Source of the DNA: Kribbella pittospori
Lineage (GTDB): Bacteria; Actinomycetota; Actinomycetes; Propionibacteriales; Kribbellaceae
Length of the DNA: 61,452 nucleotides
Reading direction: 5' to 3'
NCBI RefSeq assembly: GCF_004331465.1
Contig: NZ_SJKB01000027.1
Location: forward strand, 1-61,452
In this document: positions 24,446 to 32,466 of the stretch, piece by piece
Layout of the letters: every line of letters starts with the position of its first letter
Position numbering within the stretch: position 1 is the stretch's first letter
Translations under genes and position numbers: made by a program
The notes under the pieces: generated by a model
What the model was told of the DNA's origin: nothing
Databases searched by the model: none
The model's input: the letters and a program-made list of their open reading frames with translations, nothing else

Positions 24446-24892
24446 ATGGTCGACATCTTGCACCGCGTCGGAATCACGGCGTCCCCCGAGGACGTCTCGA
24501 AGGCCCTCACCACGATCCCCGGCCTGGCGGGCTGGTGGACCGACGACACCCGAGGCGACGACTCGGTCGGCGGCGTGATCGACTTCCACTTCCCCGTCGC
24601 CGGTGGCTCCTTCGGCATGAAGGTGCTGGAGACCAAGCCCGGCGAGCTGGTCCGCTGGGAGGTCGTGGACGGTCCCGAGGAGTGGATCGGCACCGAGGTC
24701 CGCTTCGACCTCAGTACGGCCGACGACTACACGATCGTCCTGTTCAAGCACGAGGGCTGGAAGGAGCCGGTCGAGTTCATGTACCACTGCAGCACCAAGT
24801 GGGGCTCGTACCTGCTGAGCCTGAAGAAGTACGTCGAGACCGGCACGGGCGACCCCGCTCCCCGCGACGTACAGATCAGCAACTGGCACTAG
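24446..24892 (+). CDS. SRPBCC-domain protein
   Basis: A 148-residue protein of the same superfamily as the gene two places upstream (ITASPEDVSKALTTIPGLAG, then GWWTDDTRGDD, and a C-terminal helix KWGSYLLSLKKYVETG). It lies 15 bp after arsR and so is likely the third gene of that operon. Its stop overlaps the stop of the convergent enoyl-CoA hydratase gene by four bases (CTAG). The ligand is unknown. Confidence 0.82.
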   Translation: MVDILHRVGITASPEDVSKALTTIPGLAGWWTDDTRGDDSVGGVIDFHFPVAGGSFGMKVLETKPGELVRWEVVDGPEEWIGTEVRFDLSTADDYTIVLFKHEGWKEPVEFMYHCSTKWGSYLLSLKKYVETGTGDPAPRDVQISNWH

Positions 24893-25662
24893 TGTCCTGA
24901 GTCGGAAGTTGCCAGGAGCTCCTTCAGCCGGCGCTCCTGGGCCTCCCGCTCGGCCTTCAGCTGGTCCTGGTACGAACGGTCCGCGGCACCGAGGAGCAAC
25001 GCCTTGGTCTCGCGGATCGCTCCTGGGAGCGGCGCCAGCAGCGCCTCGGTCAGATCCTTGACCGTCCCGGCCAGCTCCTCCGGCGGTACGACGATATTCG
25101 CCAGACCGAGCTCCTTCGCCTCGTCCGCCTCCACCCAGCGGGTGGTCGCGCAGAGCTCCAGCGCCCGCGAGTACCCGACGAGTTGGACGAGCGGTTGGGT
25201 GCCACCGAGGTCCGGCACCAGGCCGAGCGCGGTCTCGCGCATGCTGAAGCGAACGTCCGGGGTGACGACACGGAGGTCGCAGGCCAGCGCCAGTTGGAAG
25301 CCGGCGCCGATGGCGTGACCCTGGACCGCCGCGATGCTGATGATCTCCGGTCGGCGCAACCAGGAGAATCCCGCCTGGAAACCGGCGATCAGCTCGTGCA
25401 CCTCGGCGGTGGGTTTCGCCCCAAGCGTGAGCAACGCCTCCTGGCCGTCGACGCCCTCGCCCATCATCAACCGCCGGTCGAGTCCCGCCGAGAACGACGG
25501 CCCCTCCCCCGAAACCACGACCACGCGAACGTCGGACGGCAGCGTCGTACCAAAGTCGGCCAGCGCCTGCCACATCGCCGGGGTCTGTGCGTTCCGCACC
25601 TCGGGCCGGTCCAGCACGACCCGAGCCACCGGACCATCCACCGTCAACCGCAGTTCCTTCAT
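24889..25662 (-). CDS. Enoyl-CoA hydratase/isomerase family protein
   Basis: A 257-residue crotonase-fold enzyme. The CoA/oxyanion segments are FSAGLDRRLM (about 60-70) and GHAIGAGFQLALACDLRV (about 108-125), followed by MRETALGLVPDLGG. The second position of the catalytic pair carries the expected acidic D in PDLGG; the first is less clear, so hydratase activity is likely but not proven. It takes part in fatty-acid or acyl-CoA breakdown. It lies downstream of the ABC-F gene; the same neighbours (echA12 and an ABC-F) occur near the suf genes in M. tuberculosis. Confidence 0.88.
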   Translation of the reverse strand: MKELRLTVDGPVARVVLDRPEVRNAQTPAMWQALADFGTTLPSDVRVVVVSGEGPSFSAGLDRRLMMGEGVDGQEALLTLGAKPTAEVHELIAGFQAGFSWLRRPEIISIAAVQGHAIGAGFQLALACDLRVVTPDVRFSMRETALGLVPDLGGTQPLVQLVGYSRALELCATTRWVEADEAKELGLANIVVPPEELAGTVKDLTEALLAPLPGAIRETKALLLGAADRSYQDQLKAEREAQERRLKELLATSDSGH

Positions 25663-25687
25663 GCGAGGAACATTACTCGCGATTAAC

Positions 25688-27286
25688 TTAGGCGAGCGAC
25701 ACCAGGTCGGCGTAGTCGTTGGTCCAGAGGTCTTCGACGCCGTCCGGGAGCAGGAGGACACGCTCCGGCTCGAGCGCCTCGACGGCGCCCTCGTCGTGGG
25801 TGACCAGGACGATCGCACCGGCGTACGAGCGGATCGCGTTCAGCACCTCGGCCCGCGAGGCTGGGTCCAGGTTGTTGGTCGGCTCGTCGAGCAGCAACAC
25901 GTTCGCGGCCGAGACGACCAGCGTCGCCAGCGCGAGTCGTGTCTTCTCGCCACCGGACAGCACCTTGGCCGGCTTCTCCGCGTCGTCGCCGGTGAACAGG
26001 AACGAGCCGAGCACGCTGCGCGCCTGCGTCTCGTTCAGATCCGGGGCCGCCGACTTCATGTTCTCCAGCACGGTCCGGTTCACGTCGAGCGTCTCGTGCT
26101 CCTGCGCGTAGTACCCGAGCTTGAGCCCGTGCCCGTCGATCACCTCGCCGGTGTCGGACTTCTCCAGCCCGGACAGGACCCGCAGCAGCGTGGTCTTGCC
26201 GGCACCGTTCAGTCCCAGTACGACGACCCGCGAGCCGCGGTCGATCGCCAGGTCGACGTCGGTGAAGATCTCCAGGGAGCCGTACGACTTCGACAGTTCG
26301 CGCGCCATCAACGGCGTCTTGCCACACGGTGCCGGGGTCGGGAACGCGATCTTCGCGACGCGGTCGGTCTTGCGCTCGTCCTCGAGCGAGGACATCAACT
26401 GCTCGGCCCGCCGCAGCATCTGCTGGGCCGCGGTCGCCTTGGTCGCCTTGGCGCGCATCTTGTTCGCCTGGTCGACCAGCTGGGTCGCCTTCTTCTCCGC
26501 GTTCGCCCGCTCGCGCTTGCGGCGCCGCTCGTCGGCCTCGCGCTGGGTCAGGTACGCCTTCCAGCCGACGTTGTAGACGTCGATCTCGGCCCGGTTCGCG
26601 TCCAGGTGGAACACCCGGGTGACGGTCTCCTCGAGCAGATTCACGTCGTGGCTGATCATGATCACGCCACCGGGGTACGACTTGAGGAAGTCGCGCAGCC
26701 AGATGATCGAGTCCGCGTCCAGGTGGTTGGTCGGCTCGTCCAGCAGCAGCGTCTCCGCCTGGGCGAACAGGATCCGGGCGAGCTCGACCCGGCGGCGCTG
26801 ACCACCCGACAGCGTGGCCAGCGGTTGCCCCAGCACCCGATCCGGCAGCCCCAGGTTCGCCGCGATCCGGGCCGCCTCCGACTCCGCGGCGTACCCGCCG
26901 GCCGCGTGCAGGTCGGCCTCGGCCCGCTCGTAGCGGCGCATCCCCTTCGCACGGGTCTTCTCGTCCGCGCTGGCCATCGACTTCTCCGCGCTGCGCAACC
27001 GGCGTACGACGTCGTCCAGGCCGCGGGCGGACAGGATCCGGTCCCTGGCCAGGATCTCCAGATCCCCGGTCCGCGGATCCTGCGGGAGGTAGCCGATCTC
27101 GCCGGAGGTGGACACCGAGCCGCTGGCCGGCAGGCCTTCACCGGCCAGGATCTTGGTCAGCGTGGTCTTGCCGGCGCCGTTGCGGCCGACCAGACCCACC
27201 TTGTCGCCGGGTCCGACCCGGAACGAGGCGGGCGCGAGCAACTGCCTGGCACCGACGCGGACCTCGAGGTTGGAGACAGTGATCAT
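25688..27286 (-). CDS. ABC-F family ATPase
   Basis: A 532-residue soluble protein with two ABC domains and no membrane segments. Domain 1 has GRNGAGKTT, LSGGQRRR and TLLLDEPTNHLD; domain 2 has GLNGAGKTT, LSGGEKTR and NVLLLDEPTNNLD. Between them is the charged P-site tRNA interaction linker (QREADERRRKRERANAEKKA region, about 240-300). ABC-F proteins act on the ribosome in translation control or antibiotic protection. The closest type seems to be the housekeeping Uup/EttA-like group; resistance is not indicated. Confidence 0.92.
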   Translation of the reverse strand: MITVSNLEVRVGARQLLAPASFRVGPGDKVGLVGRNGAGKTTLTKILAGEGLPASGSVSTSGEIGYLPQDPRTGDLEILARDRILSARGLDDVVRRLRSAEKSMASADEKTRAKGMRRYERAEADLHAAGGYAAESEAARIAANLGLPDRVLGQPLATLSGGQRRRVELARILFAQAETLLLDEPTNHLDADSIIWLRDFLKSYPGGVIMISHDVNLLEETVTRVFHLDANRAEIDVYNVGWKAYLTQREADERRRKRERANAEKKATQLVDQANKMRAKATKATAAQQMLRRAEQLMSSLEDERKTDRVAKIAFPTPAPCGKTPLMARELSKSYGSLEIFTDVDLAIDRGSRVVVLGLNGAGKTTLLRVLSGLEKSDTGEVIDGHGLKLGYYAQEHETLDVNRTVLENMKSAAPDLNETQARSVLGSFLFTGDDAEKPAKVLSGGEKTRLALATLVVSAANVLLLDEPTNNLDPASRAEVLNAIRSYAGAIVLVTHDEGAVEALEPERVLLLPDGVEDLWTNDYADLVSLA

Positions 27287-27390
27287 CGCGGTGGCAGGCG
27301 TCCTCAGGGTCGGGAGTCAAGGCAGGGGGCGGGCGGTAGCAGGTCGGCGGCGCAGCGTCACGACACGCCAAAATCCCCCGCTCCGAGGAC

Positions 27391-27396
27391 TAGTCT
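27391..27396 (+). promoter_or_regulatory. -10 element of the metallopeptidase gene (leaderless start)
   Basis: TAGTCT ends 7 nt before the GTG at 27404, and there is no ribosome site, so transcription should begin at or near the start codon. Confidence 0.55.
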
Positions 27397-27403
27397 AAGT
27401 GCT

Positions 27404-28306
27404 GTGAAATTCAATCCGGACGCGGATCTCGACACCAGTGGGGTCGAGGACACCCGTGGGAGCGGTGGAGGGGGCGGTGGGCTGCCCGGCGGGATGATCC
27501 CGGTGGGCGGTGGCATCGGCGGCATCATCCTGCTCGTCGTCATCCTGCTGCTGAACGGCGGTCTGCCTGGTGGCGACGGCGGCAGCCAGGAGCCGTCGGT
27601 CCGCAACACCGCGGCCGGCAACCTGGACTCGTGCAAGAAGGGCACCGACCTGCAGGACAACCCGGACTGCCGGTTCGTGTTCTACCAGAACTCGATCGAG
27701 GGCTTCTGGGCCGCTGAGCTGCCGCGCCGGGGCAAGAAGTACACCCGGGCGCCGATGCGCGTCTTCGACGGCTCGGTCAACACCGGCTGCGGACCGGCCA
27801 CCAGTGCGGTCGGGCCGTTCTACTGCCCGCCGGACAAGCGGGTGTACCTGGATCTCGGGTTCTTCCAGACCCTCCAGTCCGAGCTGGGCGCGAAGGGCGG
27901 CAACTTCGCCGAGGCGTACGTCGTGGCGCACGAGTACGGCCACCACATCCAGAACCTGTACGGGATCCTCGGCCGGATCAAGACGCGCAACGGCCCGACG
28001 TCGGACTCGGTCCGGTCCGAACTGCAGGCCGACTGCCTGGCCGGGATCTGGACCAACCACGCGACGACCGTGCCCGACAAGGACGGCGACACGTTCATCA
28101 GCGGCCTGACCGAGGACGACATCGCCCGCGGCCTGGATGCCGCGGCCGCCGTCGGTGACGACCGGATCCAGGAGAAGACGCAGGGTCAGGTGAATCCCGA
28201 GAGCTTCAGCCACGGCACCGCCGAGCAGCGGATGCGCTGGTTCAAGGCGGGGATGGACTCCGGCGACATGAACGCCTGCGACACCTGGTCGGCCAACCCG
28301 CTCTGA
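27404..28306 (+). CDS. Neutral zinc metallopeptidase (YpfJ-like)
   Basis: A 300-residue membrane-anchored protein. It has a Gly-rich cytoplasmic N-terminus, one transmembrane helix (about 33-51, GGIIVLL-type) and an outer catalytic domain with the zincin motif HEYGHH (H176, E177, H180) plus a downstream Glu in SELQADCLAG as third ligand. Paired cysteines in the outer domain may form disulfides. This matches the YpfJ/Zn_peptidase_2 family. The GTG start lacks a ribosome site, consistent with leaderless transcription. It runs divergent from the ABC-F gene. Confidence 0.9.
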   Translation: MKFNPDADLDTSGVEDTRGSGGGGGGLPGGMIPVGGGIGGIILLVVILLLNGGLPGGDGGSQEPSVRNTAAGNLDSCKKGTDLQDNPDCRFVFYQNSIEGFWAAELPRRGKKYTRAPMRVFDGSVNTGCGPATSAVGPFYCPPDKRVYLDLGFFQTLQSELGAKGGNFAEAYVVAHEYGHHIQNLYGILGRIKTRNGPTSDSVRSELQADCLAGIWTNHATTVPDKDGDTFISGLTEDDIARGLDAAAAVGDDRIQEKTQGQVNPESFSHGTAEQRMRWFKAGMDSGDMNACDTWSANPL

Positions 28307-28319
28307 CCTCGGTGGGCCG

Positions 28320-28580
28320 TCAGTCCGCGCCGGACCGCTTGTCGACGACGCGGCGGACGATCAGTCCGACCGCCAGCGCGGCCGCGACCAGGATGGCCGA
28401 GATGATCGCCCATTCGAGCGAGGACGCGCCGAGCTGGGTCCGGCCGCTGCGGGCACGCTGGGCGCGGGCCCGCGCCAGCGCATAGCCCGCCATGGCACGC
28501 CAGAACTGCAGCTCCGAGTTCAACCGCTGTCCTCCCTGTGCAATGGCCGCGAGGACCTCAGTATGCCCAGGTGGGACCAC
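28320..28580 (-). CDS. Small single-helix membrane protein, pilin-like
   Basis: An 86-residue protein whose C-terminal third is a helix preceded by GASSLEWA (SLEWAIISAILVAAALAVGL), followed by RRVVDK. The Gly-Ala-Ser-Ser-Leu-Glu start resembles the N-terminus of Flp-type pilins, but the helix sits at the C-terminus and no prepilin peptidase gene is nearby. The GTG at 28580 has GAGG 7 nt upstream. It is the last gene of the suf run, 9 bp after the acVLRF1 gene. Function unknown. Confidence 0.65.
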   Translation of the reverse strand: MVPPGHTEVLAAIAQGGQRLNSELQFWRAMAGYALARARAQRARSGRTQLGASSLEWAIISAILVAAALAVGLIVRRVVDKRSGAD

Positions 28581-28589
28581 GTTCACGCC

Positions 28590-29219
28590 TCAGCGCGAAT
28601 CCTCCGGAGGGTCGGTCAGTTCGATCCGGATCGCCCGCGCATCGGCGCCGGCCTGCTTGAGAACTCTCTGCTTCGGATCGGGTACGCCGAGGAACGGCGG
28701 CCGCACGAGTCCGGCCAAATCCTTCAGCCGCGGATCCTCCAGCACCGTGTCGACGGCCCGGCGGTCTCCCCCACACACCAGCGCTTCCAGCCGGGCGGAC
28801 CCGAGGATCCGCACCGCGACCTCGGTCGCCGCGGCGAACGCCTCCCGGGCCTGGTTGTCCCGCCGTCGCGCGTACCGCTGCTGCGACCAGCCACCCGCTT
28901 TGGTCGTCCCCTGCACGTGGCGTGAGCCGACCTTGGAGTCGACAAGCTTGCCCCCGGCAAAGACCCCGGCACCGTAACCGCCACGCCGGACGAGCAGCAC
29001 ACCCAACCGCCACTCGCGCAGCACATGAGTGAGGAGCCCTTCCTTCGACAACTCCTCCAGTGGTGCAAACGGCACCTCGACAACGGCGAGCGAGCCGTCC
29101 TCGGCGGACACCGTGACGCTCGTCGGCGTCACGTCGTACGTCACCGCGCCGTGGCGGTCACCGAAGCCGGCCAGCCACCTGTCCAGCCGCTCCGGTGCCA
29201 CCGTGACGACGCGTGTCAC
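28590..29219 (-). CDS. acVLRF1-family peptidyl-tRNA hydrolase
   Basis: A 209-residue protein with an eRF1-like release-factor fold. It has a basic segment SRHVQGTTKAGGWSQQRYAR, the VLRF1 signature with the Gly/Gln-rich catalytic loop, then RRRDNQAREAF. The family (actinobacterial Vms1-like release factor 1) is thought to free nascent chains from stalled or split ribosomes. The GTG start overlaps the sufT-like stop (GTGA), so it is translated with the Fe-S operon. Family assignment is good; its link to Fe-S assembly is only positional. Confidence 0.8.
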   Translation of the reverse strand: MTRVVTVAPERLDRWLAGFGDRHGAVTYDVTPTSVTVSAEDGSLAVVEVPFAPLEELSKEGLLTHVLREWRLGVLLVRRGGYGAGVFAGGKLVDSKVGSRHVQGTTKAGGWSQQRYARRRDNQAREAFAAATEVAVRILGSARLEALVCGGDRRAVDTVLEDPRLKDLAGLVRPPFLGVPDPKQRVLKQAGADARAIRIELTDPPEDSR

Positions 29220-29608
29220 ACGTTGAAGCCGAGTGCCCGCAACTGGTCGCGGCCGTCGTCGGTGATCTTCTCCGGGCCCCACGGCGGCATCCAGACCCAG
29301 TTGATCCGGAAGTCGTTGACCAGGCCGTCCAGCGCCATCCGGGTCTGGTCCTCGATCACGTCGGTCAGCGGGCAGGCCGCCGACGTCAGCGTCATGTCGA
29401 TGATCGCCGTACTGGTGTCGTCCACGGTGATGCCGTAGATCAGGCCCAGGTCCACGACGTTGATGCCGAGCTCGGGGTCGACGACATCCTTGAGCGCCTC
29501 GGTCACATCCTCGACCGCGGCCGGGCTGGTGCCGGGCTGTGCTGCCTGGGCCGCCGCCTGCAGGTCGACCTCGGGCAGCTCGATCTTCTCGTCGGTCTGA
29601 TCAGGCAT
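29216..29608 (-). CDS. sufT: SufT-like Fe-S assembly factor (DUF59/MIP18 family)
   Basis: A 130-residue protein with the MIP18 core LKDVVDPELGINVVDLGLIY and the cysteine segment TLTSAACPLTD (the conserved reactive Cys). A 30-residue acidic, Ala-rich extension precedes the core. It helps load Fe-S clusters on client proteins. The ATG overlaps the sufU stop by 8 bases. The equivalent in M. tuberculosis is Rv1466. Confidence 0.9.
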   Translation of the reverse strand: MPDQTDEKIELPEVDLQAAAQAAQPGTSPAAVEDVTEALKDVVDPELGINVVDLGLIYGITVDDTSTAIIDMTLTSAACPLTDVIEDQTRMALDGLVNDFRINWVWMPPWGPEKITDDGRDQLRALGFNV

Positions 29609-30083
29609 TGCTCACTCCTTCTTGCTGTGCGGCGTCCTGGGACTCGTTCTGCGCCAGTGCCCGGGCGGTCGCGTCCCGCCAGGCCGACCAGCCCAGCAGC
29701 GCACACTTCACCCGGGCCGGGAACTGCGCGACGCCCGCGAACGCGACGCCGTCCTCCAGAACCTCTTCGTCCGGCTCGACATTCCCCCGGCCCTGCATCA
29801 GCTCGAGAAACTTCTCGTAGGTCGCCATGCCCTCGGCGACCGGCTTGCCGATCACCAGGTCGGACATCACCGAGGTCGCGGCCTGGCTGATCGAGCAGCC
29901 GACGCTCTCGTGCGTGATGCCGGTGACGGTGTCGCCGTCCAGCTCCACGCGCAGCGTCACCTCGTCCCCGCAGGACGGGTTCACGTGGTGCACTTCCACG
30001 TCGTACGGATCCGCCAGCCCCGCGTGGTGCGGGCTGCGGTAGTGGTCCAGGATGATCTCCTGGTACAGCGAGTCAAGCTGCAT
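29601..30083 (-). CDS. sufU: SufU, Zn-dependent sulfur transfer protein
   Basis: A 160-residue protein with the zinc ligands C38 and D40 (NPSCGD), C63 (VGCSISQ) and C127 (RVKCALLGW). The GDE insertion typical of SufU is replaced by this actinobacterial form. It accepts persulfide sulfur from SufS by ligand exchange at zinc and so passes it toward SufBCD. It starts 6 bp after sufS and its end overlaps the sufT start. Confidence 0.93.
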   Translation of the reverse strand: MQLDSLYQEIILDHYRSPHHAGLADPYDVEVHHVNPSCGDEVTLRVELDGDTVTGITHESVGCSISQAATSVMSDLVIGKPVAEGMATYEKFLELMQGRGNVEPDEEVLEDGVAFAGVAQFPARVKCALLGWSAWRDATARALAQNESQDAAQQEGVSNA

Positions 30084-30089
30084 GAGACG

Positions 30090-31346
30090 TCAGGCCACCT
30101 TGAAGAAAGAACGGACGAACCCGAGGCCGTCGACCAGCGCCTCGATCTCCTCCGGCGTCGTGTACAGGTAGAACGACGCCCGCGTCGAGGACTGTACGCC
30201 GAACCGCTCGTGCACCGGCCGCGCACAGTGGTGCCCGGCCCGTACCGCGATCCCGCGGGTGTCCAGCACGGTCGCCACGTCGTGCGGGTGCACGCCGTCC
30301 AGCTCGAAACTGATCGCGCCACCGTGGTCCCTGGCCTCGGTCGGACCGAGGATCGTCAGCCCCGGCACCGTCTTCAGCCCCTCGAGCGCGTACTCCACGA
30401 TCGCGTGCTCGTGCGCCGCGATCTTGTCCATCCCGATCCCGGACAGGTAGTCGACGGCCGCACCGAGCCCGACGGCCTGCGCGATCGGCGGCGTACCGGC
30501 CTCGAATCGCGCCGGCGGCGGGGCGTACGTCGAACCCGTCATCCGCACGACCTCGATCATCTCACCGCCGCCAAGGAACGGCGGCAGCGAGGCGAGCAGG
30601 TCGTACCGGCCCCAGAGCACGCCGACGCCGGTCGGGCCGACCACCTTGTGGCCGGTGAAGGCGAGCAGATCCGCGCCGAGCGCCGAGACGTCGACCGGGA
30701 ACTGCGGCACCGCCTGCGATGCGTCGACGACCACGGTCGCGCCGACCGCGTGCGCCTTCGCCGCGACCTCGCTGACCGGGTTGATCGTGCCGAGTGCGTT
30801 CGACACCCAGGTCAGTGCGACGACCTTGGTCCGCTCGGTGATCAGCTCGTCGACGTTGCTCAGGTCAAGCCGGCCGTCCTCGGTGACGCCGAACCACTTC
30901 AGCGTGGCGCCGGTCCGTTCGCACGCGAGCTGCCACGGGACGATGTTGCTGTGGTGCTCCATCTCGGAGATCACCACGACATCGCCCGGCTGCAGCGACG
31001 CGCCGAGGGTGTGCGCGGCCAGGTTGAGCGCCTCGGAGGCGTTCTTGGTGAAGACGATCTCGTCCCTCGACGGCGCACCGATGAAGGCCGCCACCTTGTC
31101 CCGGCCACCCTCGTACGCCGCGGTCGCCTCGGCACCGAGTTGGTGCATCGCGCGGGCGACGTTCGCGTTGTGCTTCAGGTAGTGGTCCTCGATGGCCTGC
31201 ACCACCTGGCGCGGCTTCTGCGAGGAGTTCGCCGAGTCCAGGTAGACCAGCGGGAGCCCACCGGCGAGCTCGCGTGAAAGGATCGGGAAGTCCGCCCGGA
31301 CCGACTGCAGGTCCAGGGGACTGCTGAATGTCCGGGCGATGGTCAC
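30090..31346 (-). CDS. sufS: Cysteine desulfurase SufS
   Basis: A 418-residue class V aminotransferase fold enzyme. The PLP-binding Lys is in AFTGHKVVGPTG, and the catalytic loop Cys is in GHHCARPVHERF near the C-terminus. It removes sulfur from cysteine to give alanine and an enzyme persulfide, which SufU takes over. The GTG start overlaps the sufC stop (GTGA). It is in the cytoplasm, within the suf operon. Confidence 0.95.
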   Translation of the reverse strand: MTIARTFSSPLDLQSVRADFPILSRELAGGLPLVYLDSANSSQKPRQVVQAIEDHYLKHNANVARAMHQLGAEATAAYEGGRDKVAAFIGAPSRDEIVFTKNASEALNLAAHTLGASLQPGDVVVISEMEHHSNIVPWQLACERTGATLKWFGVTEDGRLDLSNVDELITERTKVVALTWVSNALGTINPVSEVAAKAHAVGATVVVDASQAVPQFPVDVSALGADLLAFTGHKVVGPTGVGVLWGRYDLLASLPPFLGGGEMIEVVRMTGSTYAPPPARFEAGTPPIAQAVGLGAAVDYLSGIGMDKIAAHEHAIVEYALEGLKTVPGLTILGPTEARDHGGAISFELDGVHPHDVATVLDTRGIAVRAGHHCARPVHERFGVQSSTRASFYLYTTPEEIEALVDGLGFVRSFFKVA

Positions 31347-32104
31347 TTCGCGCCTGCCTTCAGGAACCGCTCGTAACCGTTGGCCTCGAGCTCCTCGGCC
31401 AGCTCCGGGCCGCCCTCTTCGGCCACCCGGCCGTCGACGAACACGTGCACGAAGTCCGGCGTGATGTAGCGCAGGATCCGGGTGTAGTGGGTGATCAGCA
31501 GGATGCCCTTGTCACCCTTCTCCGCGAACCGGTTGACGCCGGTGGAGACGATCTTCAGCGCGTCGATGTCGAGGCCGGAGTCGGTCTCGTCGAGGATCGC
31601 GATCTTCGGGTTCAACAGCTCCAGCTGGACGATCTCGTGCCGCTTCTTCTCACCACCGGAGAAGCCCTCGTTGACGTTGCGCTGGGCGAACTCGGGGTCC
31701 ATCTCCAGGTCGCCCAGGGCGGTGTTGACGTCCTTGACCCAGGTGCGCAGCTTCGGCGCCTCGCCGTCGATCGCGGTCTTGGCCGTACGGAGGAAGTTCG
31801 CCACGGACACGCCGGGCACCTCGACCGGGTACTGCATCGCCAGGAACAGGCCGGCCCGGGCGCGCTCGTCCACCTTCATGTCGAGCACGTCTTCGCCGTC
31901 CAGCGTCACCGTGCCGGCGGTGATCTTGTACTTCGGGTGGCCGGCGATCGAGTACGCCAGGGTGGACTTGCCGGAACCGTTCGGGCCCATGATCGCGTGC
32001 GTCTGACCACCGGCGATGGTCAGGTTGACGCCGCGCAGGATCTGCTTCGGGCCGCTCTCGGTGTCGACCGACACGTGCAGGTCGCGGATCTCGAGTGTCG
32101 CCAT
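31343..32104 (-). CDS. sufC: Fe-S assembly ATPase SufC
   Basis: A 253-residue ABC-type ATPase with Walker A GPNGSGKST (about 38-46), signature FSGGEKKR and Walker B IAILDETDSGLD. It forms the SufBC2D scaffold complex and drives the shape change needed for cluster building. It follows the Rieske gene by 23 bp and overlaps sufS. Confidence 0.95.
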   Translation of the reverse strand: MATLEIRDLHVSVDTESGPKQILRGVNLTIAGGQTHAIMGPNGSGKSTLAYSIAGHPKYKITAGTVTLDGEDVLDMKVDERARAGLFLAMQYPVEVPGVSVANFLRTAKTAIDGEAPKLRTWVKDVNTALGDLEMDPEFAQRNVNEGFSGGEKKRHEIVQLELLNPKIAILDETDSGLDIDALKIVSTGVNRFAEKGDKGILLITHYTRILRYITPDFVHVFVDGRVAEEGGPELAEELEANGYERFLKAGAK

Positions 32105-32127
32105 GAGGATCTTCTATCTCCGTCGCT

Positions 32128-32466
32128 TTACAGGGATGCCTGGTTCAAGGGGTTCTTGACGTCGACGAGCAGGTCGTCGCCGTCCAGCCGGACCGGGTAG
32201 ATCGGTACCGGGTCGTACGCGGGCAGGCTGGTCGGCTCGCCGGTGCGCAGGTCGAAGCGGGAGCCGTGCAGCCAGCACTCGATCTCGCACTCGCCGACCT
32301 CGCCCTCGGACAGCTGGATCTGCGCGTGCGAGCACTCGTCCCGCACCGCGAAGAACTGTCCCCCGCTCTTCACGACCGCGACCTCGACGCCGCCGACCTC
32401 GACCGGGATGACTCCCTCATCCGGTACGTCGGCGGCTGCGCAGGCGCGCTCGAAGCTGTCGCTCAC
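32128..32466 (-). CDS. Rieske-type [2Fe-2S] ferredoxin
   Basis: A 112-residue protein with the Rieske ligand motifs CSH (DECSHAQI) and CWLH, each giving one Cys and one His. It is the small ferredoxin of non-heme-iron oxygenase type that sits between sufD and sufC in many actinobacteria. It overlaps sufD by ATGA/GTGA-type contact of 4 bases. It may feed electrons to cluster assembly; the exact role is not known. Confidence 0.9.
   Translation of the reverse strand: MSDSFERACAAADVPDEGVIPVEVGGVEVAVVKSGGQFFAVRDECSHAQIQLSEGEVGECEIECWLHGSRFDLRTGEPTSLPAYDPVPIYPVRLDGDDLLVDVKNPLNQASL

Noticed and set aside
25334..28306. Very long open frame on the plus strand ahead of the metallopeptidase
   Set aside because: Its first two thirds are antisense to the ABC-F and enoyl-CoA hydratase genes, which have clear motifs. 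Only the part from 27404 is coding.
28320..28580. True Flp pilin
   Set aside because: The hydrophobic helix is at the C-terminus, there is no G/XXXXEY prepilin site and no tad genes are nearby; only a faint resemblance remains.
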